Assembly (NCBI GenBank): GCA_023376005.1
Contig: CM042145.1
Span: 18,287,654-18,351,653 of the forward strand
Source: Doryteuthis pealeii
Taxonomy: Eukaryota; Mollusca; Cephalopoda; Myopsida; Loliginidae
Length of the DNA stretch: 64,000 bases
Reading direction: 5' to 3'
The position numbers and the translations under genes were made by a program. Of this stretch, positions 10,191 through 22,260 are shown in pieces (position 1 is the stretch's first letter; each line of letters opens with the position of its first letter). The notes beneath the pieces were generated by a model. The model saw only the letters and a program-made list of their open reading frames with translations, was not told the origin of the DNA and did no database searches.

Positions 10191-10629
10191 TGTATTTGAT
10201 TTGTATCCTGACGTAGAGTTACTGGACGTATTGTTAGAGAGGTCTTCATCACTGATGTCTTCCACATCCTGCATAATATGCGGACTAGAGAGCTCATCAT
10301 CCTCATCCTCATCTTCGGACACTTCTTGCTGAACTTTTTCTGTTGTCTTTGGTGTAGAATCGGGATCGGAATCAGAAGAAAGTTTTTGTTGGGACTTTTC
10401 CTTTGAGGATTGGTTGAGAACTGTGGCGGTTTTGTTGGAAGCACTATTCCCACCCGAGGACCTCCTCCGTGCAACAGGCACAACCATGACATCTTCATCA
10501 CTCGATACGTCAAGTGCAGGAGGAATTTGGGCTTTGATTTCACCACCATCCTTCAACGTTACTTCATCCTCAGAGTCAATTTCATCCTGAAAACCAGCAA
10601 CCATTGGGTTCCCGCCAAACTCTTCTTCA
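10191..10629 (-). CDS. RABL6: RABL6 large internal exon
   Basis: A 439-base exon. The acceptor is CATTTTTTAG and the donor ACA/GTAAGT is a perfect consensus (10185-10190). After one carried-over base the frame reads EEEFGGNPMVAGFQDEIDSE, then an acidic and Ser-rich region with SSDEDVMVVPVARRRSS and SEDEDEDDEL, ending SGYKSNT. GGNPMVAGFQDxxDxED is a strongly conserved signature of RABL6 (human: GGNPMVAGFQDDVDLED), placed between the Pro-rich linker and the Asp/Ser-rich tail. This is the decisive identification of the locus. The N-terminal Rab-like GTPase domain and linker would lie on further exons at higher coordinates; I could not locate them in the window. Confidence 0.9.
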
Positions 10630-10764
10630 CTAAAAAATGAATAAATAAATAAATAAATGAATAAAATCTTTTAGCCACAAATAAGCTGAAATAGAAATAA
10701 ACTATTTTGGTTAAATCGAACTTAACGGACCAAAAATTCCATCTCTACTCAAACAGGAAAACTA

Positions 10765-13700
10765 TGATACAACTCTAAAAGGAGAGATCAACAGATCACT
10801 GATGCTACATCTTTTCTATTTCAAAAAGGATGCAAAACTTTATGGCCAGCAAGGGATCTCCACTGTAAAACTGGCTTCCTCGACCTACGCCCTAAGGATT
10901 TAAAACTGAAGTACTACATTGTCTACTTCAAAGATCCAAGGATCTAACTTTAATGCCACAAGGGAATTTCACTGTAAACTGTCACCTACACCCTCAAGGA
11001 TTAAAACTGATACTACGTCTTTCTACTTCAAGAAAGGACAAGCTTTATGCCACAAAGAATCTCCCTGTAAACTACTCACACCTACAGCCCTAAGGAGTTA
11101 AAACTGATACTGACATTCTACTAACAATGAAGGATCAAACTTAATGCCAACAAGGGCATTCCACTGTAAATTGGCTTTCACCTACAGCCCTACGATTAAA
11201 CTCGATACTACTCTTCTACTCCAAGAAAGGATCAAACTTAATGCCGACAAGGGATATCCCTGTAAAAACTGGTTTTCAACTACAGCCCCTAAGATCAAAC
11301 TATACACATCTTACTCAAGAAAGGATCAAACTTTTTGCCACAAGAAATCTCCACGTCAAACTGCTCTCACCTACAGCCCTAAGGATTAAACACTGATGCT
11401 GACATCTTTCTACTTCAAGAAAGAATCAAGACTCTAATGCCACAAGAGGGATCTATCTGGTAAAGCTGGCTCTCGCACCGTACAGCCCAAGGATTAAAAC
11501 TGATACTAAGTCTTTGTGAGCGTAGCTGGTCAAGAAAGGATTCAATACTTTATGCGAAAGGGATCTTTCCTGGTAAACGCTTTCACCTACAGCCCTCAGG
11601 ATTATACTGATACTACATTTTCTATCTTCAAGAAGACAAGCTTTATCCACAAAGATCTCCACTGTAAAACACTCTCACTTACGACCCTAAAAGGGATTAA
11701 AACTGATAGCTACATCTTTCTACTAGCAAGAAAGGATCAAACTTAATGCCAAGAAGCGGTCTCCACTGTAAAGACTGCTCTACCTACAGCCCTAAGGATA
11801 AACTAGATGACAATCTTCTACTTCAAGAAAGGAATCAAATTAATGTACAAGGGATCTCCACTGTAAAACTGCTTTCACCTACAGCCCTAAGGACTTAAAA
11901 CTGATACTACACTCTTTCTACATACAAGAAAGGATAACTTTAATTGCAGACAGGCAGATATTCCACTTTAAAAAACCCCAACGGCGTTTGGTTTTCAACT
12001 ACATGCCCTAAGGCTTAAACTGATACTCAATCTTCTACTCAAGAAAGGATAATCTTTATGCCACAAAAGGATATACCACTTGTAAAACTGGTCTCACTAC
12101 AGCCTAAGGATTAAAACTGAATAACTAACTCTTCTACTTCAAAGAAAGGATCCAATACTTTATGCACACGAAGGATATCCCTGTAAACTGGCTCAAACTA
12201 CAGCCCTAAGGATTAAAACTGATACTACATATCTTTCCTACTTCAGAAAGTGATCAATCTTTATGCACGAAAGGATATCCACTATAAAACTGGTTTCAAC
12301 TAACAGCCCTAAGGATTAATATGGATACTACATACATCTTTTCCTCAAGAGGATCATCTTTAATGCACAAGGAATCTCCACTGTAAAACTGGTTTCACCT
12401 ACAGCCCTCAGGATTAAAACTGATACTACATCCTTTCCTACTTCAAGAAAGGATCAAGCTTATGCACAAGGACTCCATGTAATAACTGCCTAAACTACAG
12501 CTAAGGTAAATGATGACAACATCTTCTACTTCAAGAAAGGGATCAAAAGCTTTATGCACAAGGAATCCACTGTAAACTGGTTTCAACCTACAGCCCTAAA
12601 GGATTAATAACTGTACTCATCTTTCAACTACAAGAAGGATCAAAACTGGTTTATGCACAAAGGGTATCCACTGTAACTGGTTTCAACTCAGCCCTAAGGA
12701 TTAAAAACTGATACTAATCTTTCTACTCAAAAGGATTCAACAACTTTATCCACAAAGCATCTCCACTGTAGAAACTGCTCTCAAACCTACGCCCTAAAGG
12801 ATTAAAAACTGGCATGCTACAATTTTCTTACTTCAAGGAAAAGATAACTTCATGCCCACAAGGGATCTCACTTGTAACTGCTCTCACTGCTACACCTAAG
12901 GATAACTGATACTACATCTTTCTACTTCCAGAAGGATCAAGACTTTATGCCACAAGGATCTCCCACTGTAAACTGCTTTCACCTACAGCCCCTCAGGATT
13001 ATATGATACTACAATCTTCTACTACAAGAAAGGCATCACTTTTCCACAGACGGGATATCCACTGTAAAACGGGTTTTCATCCTACAGCCCTAAGGATTCA
13101 AAACTGATACTACTGCTTTCTATACAAGGGAAAGGATCAAACTTTGGCCACAAGGGACATTCCATGTAAAAACTGGTTACCTACAAGCCCAAGGGTTAAA
13201 ACTGATAACTTGACATCTTCTACTACAGAAAGGATCATACTTATCCACAAGGGATATCCACTTGTAAAACTGGTTACCTACAGTCTAAGGTTAAAAAAAT
13301 GATACTACTCTTTGTCCACTACAAAAAGGACAAACTTAATGTCAAAGGATATCCACTGTAAAAACTGGTTTCACCTACAGCCCTAAGGGATTAAAACTGA
13401 TACTACATCTTTCTACTTCAAGAAGGACAAACTTTATGCCACAAAGGATCTCCACTGTAAACTGGTTTCAACTACACCTAAGGATAAAACTGATACTGAC
13501 ATTCTTTCTACTTACAGAAAGGATCAACTTTCATGCACAAGGGATCTCCACTGTAAAACTTGCTTTCACCTACAAGCCCTCAGTTAACTGTAACTAATCT
13601 GTTCTACTACAAGAAAGGATCAAACTTATGCACAAGGGATATCCACGTAAAACTGGTTTCACCTACAGCCTAAGGATTCAAACTGATACTACAGTCTTTC

Positions 13701-14080
13701 GTATCTCAAGAAGGATCAAACTTAAGCACAAAGGAATGATCCATCGTAAACTGGTTTCAACTAATGCCCTAGTGGGATAGAAGACTGAAGGTACTCTTCT
13801 CTGTTCACAAGAAAAAGGATAAACTTTTGCCAACAAAGATCTCCACGTAAACGCTTCACCTACAGCCCTAAAGGATTAAAACTGTACTGACATCTTTCTA
13901 CTTCAAGAAAGGATCAATATTTAGCCCAATGACTCTCCACTGTAAACTGCTTTCACTTAACCCTAGGATTAAAACTGATACTACATCTTTCTCTTCAAGA
14001 AAGGATCAAACTTGTATGCCACAAAGGATATCCACTGTACAAATCTGCTGTTCAACTACAGCTGCTAAAATGGCCGATAA
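10765..14080. repeat. ~99-bp satellite array, roughly 33 units
   Basis: Head-to-tail units containing AGGATTAAAACTGATACTAC, then CTTTCTACTTCAAGAAAGG, ATCAAACTTTATGCCACAAG, GGATATCCACTGTAAAACTG and TTTCACCTACAGCCCTA. The best-preserved units measure about 99 bases by hand. Small insertions and deletions occur in nearly every unit, more than expected from drift between neighbouring satellite units, and look like uncorrected long-read error. It lies on the 5' side of the RABL6 exon at 10191-10629. Open frames inside it are accidental. Confidence 0.95.
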
Positions 14081-14089
14081 AATTCGGTA

Positions 14090-16180
14090 ACACCTTGGTC
14101 TCCAGTGCAACATGCAGTGAATTGAGTATACTTGCTCCTGAGCAATAAAAAAGTTTCCCTACCGCCTGAGTGGGCGTTATATGTAACAAGCTTAGATAAA
14201 CCTAATAGATATTGCTTGGGTGATTAGCATCCACTGTGTTTGTGAGCTGAGGTATTCTGTTGGTTTTGGACAACAGCAACTGCTCAGCACACTGAACCAG
14301 TCTCGAAAACAGCTGGTATTATGGAACTCAGGGAAACGTTCCATTCATGATATTTTGAGGTGATTCCATCCTTGAGGTCCTGATGGCTGCCTTGGTATCT
14401 ATGATGTTATGAGGCTCATAAATACTCTGGCAATTCTGCAAGAAGGCTTGCAACACGGTAATGATCCGTATTAAGTTACGGCTTCCTTGTTTGCTTGTCT
14501 GACCATAAGCGAGTGGACGGGACAGGTTGAAGGAGCGAGTTGGGGGGGCTGGGAGAGAGAGAGGCGGAGTGGTGTTGGAGAAACTATCTGGGTGAATGGC
14601 GTGCATGCAGGAAGCGTAATATGATGATCGGCAGAGGCTATAAGTCTGATTGATGTAAGTCGTCGAGCTGAGGAGGAAGGTATTGAGGGTGTGCAGTAAA
14701 TGTGAGATGGTGGTGATGCTGGAGAGGGGGAAAGAGGGGGACGTGATGTCTATGATGTTGGACAACACTCGTTGCCGATCTGGCAGGACACCATGTTGGA
14801 TAGAGAGCGGACGAGTGTAGTAGTCGAAGAGGATGCTAGGGGGTATAGTGCGGCTGGTGGAGTGAAGGTGAGGAATGAATAGGCGGAGGGAGCGCCGTCG
14901 AAAGTCTCAGTTAGCGGGTCAAGATGGCGCGAGGGCACAGAAGGTCGAGTGGTGTAAGTCGTCGGGAAGGGAGACAATCGGAGGCACATCTGGATGATGG
15001 GGTTCGATTGAGTGATAGCGAGTATATGATGAGAATGGTGTAGTTGATCGATAGGATGGGGTGGGTAGAGAGGGAGGTCGAAGAGAGAGAAGGAGCTACA
15101 GTTATGAGAAAGTATGCTGTATTGCTGGTGTAATCTGGCTGATATTGTCTCTCTTTGAGTGCTAGATATTTGAATATATAGTCTGTGGATGATGTATAGA
15201 ATACTCTCACGATGATGCGAAAGAGACAAAGGAAGGATGAATTCAGAGCCAGTATCTGTTGTGGAAGTGTGCGGTGAGACGGTCAAGTGATGACGGAAGT
15301 TGGTTATTCGCGCATTATAGTGTACGTAATGTTTTGCTGTCCAGAGGGCGGAATTCGCGTTAGTCGGCGGAGGACGCAGGGATACGAGTCGCATATGGTC
15401 GGGGAGAGGTAGAGACAGGGCAGCTTTGGTGGCTGGAGTGCGCGTGGTGCCGGGGGCGGTAGACCGAGAAGAGCGGTGTTGGGGTGTACGTGACGTAGAG
15501 TTGGTGTGTGGCGGAGGTGCTTGCTCCATGCGGAGATAAGGTGGTGTTAGGGTCTGCACATGGAGGATAGGATGATAGAGAGCCAAACAATAGACGATAC
15601 TGGAGAGTGGAGATGTGAGTTAACGGGAGGAGAAGAGACGAGCAAATGATATGTGCACGCTGTGGCGGCTGATATTGAGGAGGGTGTCGTTGGATATTGG
15701 TCAAATTCACCGGCGCAGCAACTGATTATTCAGAGGCAGGACCGGGAACGGCGACGGTGTCAGTAAATATACCAGTTTATTCTAAGCATGTAAGGGGAGC
15801 ACGCCGGGATTAGGTGGAGGGAGTGTGTGAGAGGCGGAGTGAATCGGAGTTCATTATTGGGCGGTACTGTCACTTTCTTTACTCAGTTTCGGCCGCGGGG
15901 GGCGATCATTAGCCTGTGTTATCCTGATGAACGAGGGATGGAATAGATAGCGTGCGATCGAGCTATGATAGGTGTTCAAGAATGGGTAATGCTATCAGGT
16001 GTCGTCAAGTATTTTTGTTAAGCTTGACACTGGAGAAAAGACTAAGAGAGTGAGAAGGATGGGGCTGGGCGAGAGTGACGCACAGATGTTGCTTGATGCC
16101 AGTTATTTAGGTTCAGCAGCAGCAACGCATGGAGAGTATGCTCAGGAATTCGCGACGTGTTCGGTGAAAGTGGAATAGAA
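14090..16180. other. G-rich, CG-containing tract of doubtful quality; no supported gene
   Basis: Starts just after the satellite. The plus strand becomes G-rich, with many GAGAGG/GGGG runs and CG dinucleotides, unlike the AT-rich flanks. A 278-codon Ser/Thr/Pro/His-rich open frame (15586-14750, minus) and several overlapping ones reflect the absence of A/T-rich stops rather than protein coding; I recognise no domain. The boundaries with the AT-rich sequence near 16190 are abrupt. It could be low-accuracy consensus or a foreign or unusual insert. Confidence 0.45.
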
Positions 16181-16630
16181 TGCAGATTTTTAATATCTAA
16201 TTAGTTTTTAAGTTGTCTACATAAAATAAGTCAAAATACAAAATTGGAACGTTAAAAGATTATAAATTAAAATAAATTTTTACGAAAATGAAAAATCATA
16301 CACCACAATTTAATGTAATTACCTAACAAATATTAGTTTTAAACAGGTATTTAAATAATAATGAATAAATTTTGAACAAAATAGAAGAAATCAGACGACA
16401 TGAAAAAAGTGAAATTACGGGACATTTTTTGAATCAAACAAAAAAAATTACATCTGGACTCTTTAAATGGTGGTAAAATATGGAATAAATCCAACAGTAT
16501 CTAGAAAACAAGAAAAACCAGTATTCAAAAAGATAAATTTATTTTATATGGTGAAGTCGACATCAAAAAGTTTCATTTTTTTTTTAAACCTTCATCAGGG
16601 ACATCGGGATGAATAAAGTGTATCTAAACC

Positions 16631-17198
16631 GGTGGTTCTTAACCAGGAAACTTTTATGGGTCCAAGGCAGCAAAAAATATTCAAAATTCATTAAAAAGAC
16701 TTTGTTGTTTGTTTATGGCATAGCTAACCTCAGTGGGTCATTAATGCCGAATAAGTTTCTGAAATAATCAATTCTTAATAGATAATACAATTTTTATAAA
16801 TAATTTTCTATTTAACCATAGATTGGGACCTCTAACAGTATACCATGGCCGGGTCAGGTGGACCAGGGAACAATGGTGATGGAAGTGGGTGCTCCAAAAC
16901 CTCCAAAAACGGAACTCACCATGCAGATGGGTTTACGTCATTCCAGGAACATGTAGACCCGCACCACCTGCCTTCTAGCACCCTATATAAAAGGGGTTGG
17001 GCTTGCCATAAGGGTAATGGGTTGGGGCAATCATATAGATGCTAGGGCTTGACTGATCAGCCGATGGATATAAAATACAATAGGATTTTTTAAACATCGA
17101 TAGCCTGGGGAGTTAGGAAGGATATTTACCATAATAAAATAGGAATCAAATTGATTCATAGCAAAAAAAAAAAAAAAAAAAAGGTTGAGAACATTGGT
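16631..17198. mobile_element. hAT-like non-autonomous element with a nested repeat
   Basis: The left terminus GGTGGTTCTTAACC and the right terminus GGTTGAGAACATTGG form imperfect inverted repeats of the CAGTGGTTCTCAACC type common in hAT MITEs. The flanks TCTAAACC and TCCAAACA match at 6 of 8 positions. The interior at 16843-17045 resembles, inverted, parts of the repeat at 33060-33500 and 38700-39160 (for example CAATCATATAGATGCTAGGG), so another element appears nested. An A20 run lies just inside the right end. Confidence 0.6.
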
Positions 17199-17214
17199 CC
17201 AAACAGAAAAGGAA

Positions 17215-17680
17215 ATATTTTTGAGAATATTTCCAATCACTGTTACTCTTGTTCTTTCTTATTTTCTACATGATTATTATGATTAAAATAATAAAAATGG
17301 AAATTAAAATGAAATTAAATATAAAATTAAAATAAAAATGAAATTAAATAAAATTAAATAAAATGGAAATTAAAAATTAAATTAAATATAAAATTAATAA
17401 AAATGAAAAATTAATAAAATTAATAAAAATGGGAAATTAAATAAAATTAATAAAAATGAAAATTAAATAAATTAAATAAAAATGGAATTAAATAAAATTA
17501 ATTAAATAATGGATATTTTGAAATTAAAATGAATTAAATATAAATTAAATAAAAATGAAATTAAATAAAATTAAATAAAATTAAATAAATAAAAATGGAA
17601 ATATTTTTGAGAAATTTCCATCATGTTACTTGTTTCTTCTTCTTTTTTCTACATGGATTTTATTAAATAATAAATAAAAA
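17215..17680. repeat. AT-rich minisatellite with duplicated flank
   Basis: Irregular repeats of AAATGAAATTAAATAAAATT type at 17275-17600. The sequence GAAATATTTTTGAGAA plus a following TTTCTTATTTTCTACATG-like stretch occurs on both sides (17213 and 17599), so the array sits between two copies of a short segment. Confidence 0.85.
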
Positions 17681-17689
17681 CACTTTAAT

Positions 17690-18070
17690 GCAATGACAAT
17701 TAAAACTAAATTTTGATTTCAATCATAAACACAATAAATTCTAATGTTAAATAATTAAAATAAAGACATAATAAATTCAAACTTAATAATTGCAATGAAT
17801 TGGATCTTATTAAAGTTTTAAATGCCAAATTAAAATGTGAATAAGTTATTTGAATGACACAGTTAAATCTACTACCTACAATAAACAAACTGAAAACGTG
17901 TTTTTAATTATTAACAGAAAATATTATATAAATTCTATAATTAAAATGGAATTCGAGTAAATTTAATGAAGACAGTTTGTATATTTTGATAAACTGAATT
18001 TAATAGATCGTTTACCAAATTAGAGCATTTAAACTCCAAAATAATGCCAAATAGACTAGGAAAATTCATT
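17690..18070. other. AT-rich sequence, nothing recognised
   Basis: No long open frame, RNA signature or obvious repeat structure. Confidence 0.5.
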
Positions 18071-18077
18071 CATATAA

Positions 18078-18325
18078 AAGTTTGAAGGAATCCCATATTA
18101 CCTTTAGGCACCCCTTTTTGATCTCGATTAAGAAAGGACATGTTTTTCATTTACACCGTCAATATCTGGTTGTTGTTAGGGTTAGGTGGTTAGTGATATA
18201 TTTAAAAAAAAAAAATCTAAAAAAATCGTCTGTTAAACAATTGGATATTGAGATTGTAATGAAAAACATGTCCTTTCTTAATCGAAATCAAAAGGGGTGT
18301 CTGAAGGTCATATGGTCCAGTTTAA
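18078..18325. mobile_element. Fold-back element, ~250 bp
   Basis: The arms contain CGATTAAGAAAGGACATG, ATGTTTTTCATT and their complements, with CACCCCTTTTTGAT against ATCAAAAGGGGTG further out. The loop holds GTTGTTAGGGTTAGGTGG and an A-rich stretch. No coding capacity. A target duplication could not be defined. Confidence 0.75.
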
Positions 18326-18806
18326 AAACTTGAAAATTAATGATATAAACAAAAGCAATGACATTTATAAAGGAAGTAATCAATCTACCATTTTAAAACA
18401 ATCTATTTTCTAATGCTATAACTGTGGTACTATTGCATGCCGGACATTTTATTTACTAACATGCATAAAAAATCACTACAACCAAATATTCAGAATACAA
18501 GATCAAATAACAAATTACCAAATTTGGCGGCATTTATAGAATGTAAAAATAACTTATTTTCTCAAAGCACATTAAAAAAAAAATTAAAATAATAATTCGA
18601 AGGCAATACAATATTTGTATTGCTTCGATTTTTTTATTTTATAACATACTTACAATGCTTCAAGAAAATTACCAATTATTAAAAAAAAAAATTGTTTCCT
18701 ATTGTTCTAATGTTTTCCTTTGTAGGTGTAAACTCATTCTGATGAGTCTTTGATGAAAATAAGATAATAATTTTAAGTTTTACCATGAATTAAATAATTG
18801 TTAGGG

Positions 18807-18898
18807 TAATCTGAACATTAGCTACATAAATGTCAGTAACCTCCCTTGTTTATTTCACTTGAGGAAGCATGTTTTGGTCAGCCATTTTCATTTCACCA
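18807..18898. mobile_element. Solo left end of the GGTAATCTG MITE family
   Basis: GGTAATCTGAACATTAGC through AGCCATTTTCATTTCACC matches the first ~90 bases of the family and then stops. The copy is truncated. Confidence 0.8.
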
Positions 18899-18899
18899 A

Positions 18900-19985
18900 C
18901 AAATATACTGCATTTGAGCAAAAAATCATAGAGATTTGATTTATATTCGTGAGGATAATTAGAAATAAATTTAAATGATAACAGCATGGATTTTTTTTTC
19001 ATTTAAAATTTTCAGATAGTAGACATTAACATTTCTTTCAGAGTAGTGGATCAATGCAAGGTCTATTTTTTACATAGGGATTTAAATGGGGCATATGACG
19101 AGGATTCAACTTACCATTCAGTAATAATAAATCTGCAGGACTAACTTAAAAAAATCCCCTTCTACCCGGTGATGCTGGGAGCCGCTGTTAATCACAAATG
19201 ATATAATAGTTCTGCTACTACATACATATTATCATTGACTCTTCTACGCTCCGAATTCATTTCTTCCTTCTTCCAAACCTTGGTGTCTGACCCAGCTGAA
19301 CTGCGTGATGATTAGACAATCAACATGTACCCCTCCTTTCCACTTGTTTGAACAATTCGTCAGTTCTTACCAACACCAAGCGACATTACAAACATCTTAC
19401 TGCTCTACGATCAACTTAATACACTCAATATTTTTATCACTGAGGTGAGTTAAGGGTATTTGAACTTTCATGCCCTTTTGTCATCCTGTATTAATTGTTT
19501 GTTTGTATTATGTTCAATTATAACATTCATTTAAATCTATTGTCTTCAGTTTTCCCTTTTTTGTTGTTTTCATTCAATTGTTTGATGTTACTTAAAGATT
19601 TGCTTGGTTAAGCTATCTGTCCATCTTTGCCAGACAAGGAGGCAGAATAATAACGAATAAATGTTTTGAATTTTAAGTGTACAGTTACTCGTTCATTTTA
19701 CCCTTCTGGTCTGTTTACGCAAATGAATTATATTACATCAAGTTTTATTTATCAAAAAAACAAAAAGGTTTATATGCAGCAACTAGGGTAAAATAGAAGA
19801 TAAGGCCACCAAAAGCTGATAATCACAAACAAAGGAATTTTAGGAGTGAATTTTCAATAATGCAGAGAAGCAGTATAGAACATAATCATTCAATATGGAA
19901 AGACATGCAGTTTAATAAGGAAAATTACAACAAAGACTTTTATCTGAAATAGGAAATTTATTGTACCTAGGAGCTTCAATTTCAT
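18900..19985. other. No gene seen; mixed AT-rich sequence
   Basis: A less AT-rich block at 19150-19440 includes CCGGTGATGCTGGGAGCC and is followed by an AATAAATG signal near 19655. It could be an LTR or a 3' end, but no paired copy or coding sequence supports either. Confidence 0.3.
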
Positions 19986-19987
19986 AG

Positions 19988-20152
19988 AAAAGCAAATGAA
20001 GTCCTTTGAATTTAAAAGCAAATGAAGTTCTTTGAATTTTAAAACAAATGAAGTCCTTTAAATTTTAAAAGAAAATGAAGTCTTGGAATTTTAAGAAAAT
20101 GAAGTCCTTTGAATTTTTAAAAGAAAATGAAGTCCTTTGAATTTTAAAAGCT
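19988..20152. repeat. ~30-bp minisatellite, about six units
   Basis: Units of AAATGAAGTCCTTTGAATTT type separated by AAAAG runs. Unit lengths vary by a few bases. Confidence 0.9.
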
Positions 20153-20606
20153 AATTAATTTGGATTTAAGATCTAAATGAGTAAAATCGTTTTCGTCAAT
20201 GAAAGTTCAATCAACCAATTCATAATTTTTTTTAAATTTATTTTTTTTTTAAATTTGTGCTCTACATTTGCATAGTAAGTTACTTCTCAGGTACAAATGG
20301 ATAAAAGGTAAGAGAGAGTCAACACCAATTGAATCTTAAATAAGTGAAAAAAGATTCTTTTATGTTTTATTGGATTCATAAAATTCTGCGCATTTCAATG
20401 TAATTGAACCGAAAAATATATATTCAACTACTTCAAAAAAGTATTATTTGATTAATAGGAGTTTCAGTTTATAAATTGCATTAACTTAATGTAGTTTTCA
20501 CATGTAGATATTCAATTCTTAAACAACAAAAAAAAAATAATGATTTGAATTCTAAATAATAAAACACAATACGAATATTATCAATGAATCTTATCTGACA
20601 ATTAAA

Positions 20607-21167
20607 GGGGCTCTTCGCACAATCCGCCCTGGTCTCCTACCGCTAAAATCCGCCAAACCACGCTACGAATGAAGTCCCTAGCTGTTTGAAGGGCTTTTTA
20701 TTTTTAATATTTTTTAACAGTTTTTAGGGTTAGGGTTAGGTTTAGGGTTTTTAATTTTCGAACTCAGTCATATTATTAAAAATAGCGACAGTTTTTAGTT
20801 TAATAATGTTTTTATTTTTGGAATCAGTCGATTTATTTAAAAATTTTGTGACAGTTGTTTAGAAATAAAAATAATGAAATACACAAAAAAGAAAGATATT
20901 TTAACGGGTGATAGGGTATATTTACATTTACTTGTCGATAATAAAACTGGGTGGTGGCTTACTTCAACCCCTAAAAAAAAGTAATTTATGAAAAACGCAT
21001 TCAAACTGGCTAAAAAATATTTAAAAGGGGGGGGGTTAGAATATTTAGATTTACTTGTCGAGAAATTGGGGGAAAAACGCCTTAAGCGCAGGTTTTTTTC
21101 AGCTGGCACCGGTGGTTAGCGTTTTTTTAGGAAGGAGCCAGGGATGACATTTATGCGAAGAGGCCCC
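20607..21167. mobile_element. Inverted-repeat element containing telomere-like repeats
   Basis: The left end GGGGCTCTTCGCACAAT and the right end ATTTATGCGAAGAGGCCCC are inverted matches with one extra base, continuing inward to CCCTGG/CCAGGG. About 561 bp. The interior holds a (TTAGGG)n-like stretch at 20726-20750 and several internally repeated AGTCGATTTATTAAAAAT- and TTTACTTGTCGA-type motifs. The apparent 90-codon minus-strand frame is low complexity. No clear target duplication. Confidence 0.65.
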
Positions 21168-21280
21168 AAAAGAATGCATTTTGGTGGAGACTATAATGAT
21201 ACATATAATCTATTTAGTATCTGTCTAAATTTTTAAAGTGTGAATGTTTAAAATGAAATGAGAAAAAATTATACAATATA

Positions 21281-21905
21281 ATGTCAAATCATCCGGCATG
21301 TCACCCTCCCACTTCAATTTTTTCTGAAATTTTGTCCAAGTGTGGATTATATAAAGTTCGACAATCCAAAATTGAGCCTTCCATTTCTAAAAATGGCTGA
21401 GTTATGTCAATTTTATAGTCTTCCAAATTTTTAGGGGTGGGTCAAAAAAATGGTGACTTTTGCACTATTTTTGTCTGTAAAATACTTTTTGGTACAAATA
21501 TGTTCAATATATGTGAAATAAATATAGAAAGATTTTTGTCATAGATGCAGTGCCATATCGGGATATTGATCTTGCTATGAAAATCAGAAATCATCAATAA
21601 CTTAAAATTGGTTTACTTTAAGACTTTTTTTTATACATTTGGATTCCTTGGACCAAAATGCTTTATAAACCAATTTTATGAGTAGGAAGCTCTAGAGCTC
21701 ATTTTACAGACAAATAGGTTACAAAAGTCGCCATTTTTCGCCAACACAACAATTTGGAGAGCTAAAAATCAGCATAACTTGCCAATTTTTGGAAATGGAA
21801 GCCAAATTTTAGGAATGTCTAATGTTACATAGTCACATCTGGAAAAAATTTCAGAAACTGAAGGGGATGGGTGACAATTTTACTTTTTTCTGGATGATTT
21901 GACAT
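21281..21905. mobile_element. Inverted-repeat element, ATGTCAAATCATCC termini
   Basis: Left end ATGTCAAATCATCC, right end GGATGATTTGACAT. Inner inverted similarity continues through CACCCTCCCACTTCAATTTT. About 625 bp and non-coding. The same termini occur inside both palindrome arms (32310 and 39830), so this is a multi-copy family. Confidence 0.75.
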
Positions 21906-21984
21906 GAATACCTAATATAGTTGTGAAAGAAATGCATCACCCATTTTAAAAATCTTCTAAAGTACGTATTTACCCACCTCTCAG

Positions 21985-22215
21985 CACAGACAGGATGTGA
22001 CACAAGGTCAATTCTAAGCAAAGTACAGCTGGTTTGAATTCAGAGTTTTCCTTCAGACTAGTTGCCTAACTTAACCAAAGCTAAGAACCCAGTCTGCCCT
22101 AATATTTTACCCATAATGTGGGTGAGGAATAAGTGATGGATCATGCTTCCCCCAAGGTGAAACACAACCAGCCTTGTCCAGGATTTGAATTTGGGTTGCT
22201 GATTCTATTTCCTAC
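21985..22215 (-). mobile_element. SINE family B, minus strand
   Basis: Contains, inverted, the family B signatures: AGGATGTGACACAAGGTCA, GGTTTGAATTCAGAGTTTTCC, CCAGTCTGCCC and the box B-like CCAGGATTTGAA, and ends near TATTTCCTACAATG. Confidence 0.7.
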
Positions 22216-22260
22216 AATGATAAAGTATTTTGCTAGGTATCCTCCTAAATCTTTTTTTTA

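Noticed and set aside
14328..15710. Several overlapping minus-strand open frames, the longest 278 codons
   Set aside because: Composition-driven: a C-rich minus strand has few stops. The peptides are Ser/Thr/Pro/His-rich with no domain, and overlapping frames are equally open. The region also looks unreliable.
16845..17045. 66-codon plus-strand frame beginning MAGSGGPGNNGDGS
   Set aside because: It lies inside a transposable element and matches the non-coding tail of the LINE repeats at 33 and 38 kb in inverted orientation.
19150..19690. Possible solo LTR or gene 3' end
   Set aside because: No second copy, no target duplication, no paired TG/CA ends that I could fix; only a compositional change and an AATAAA.
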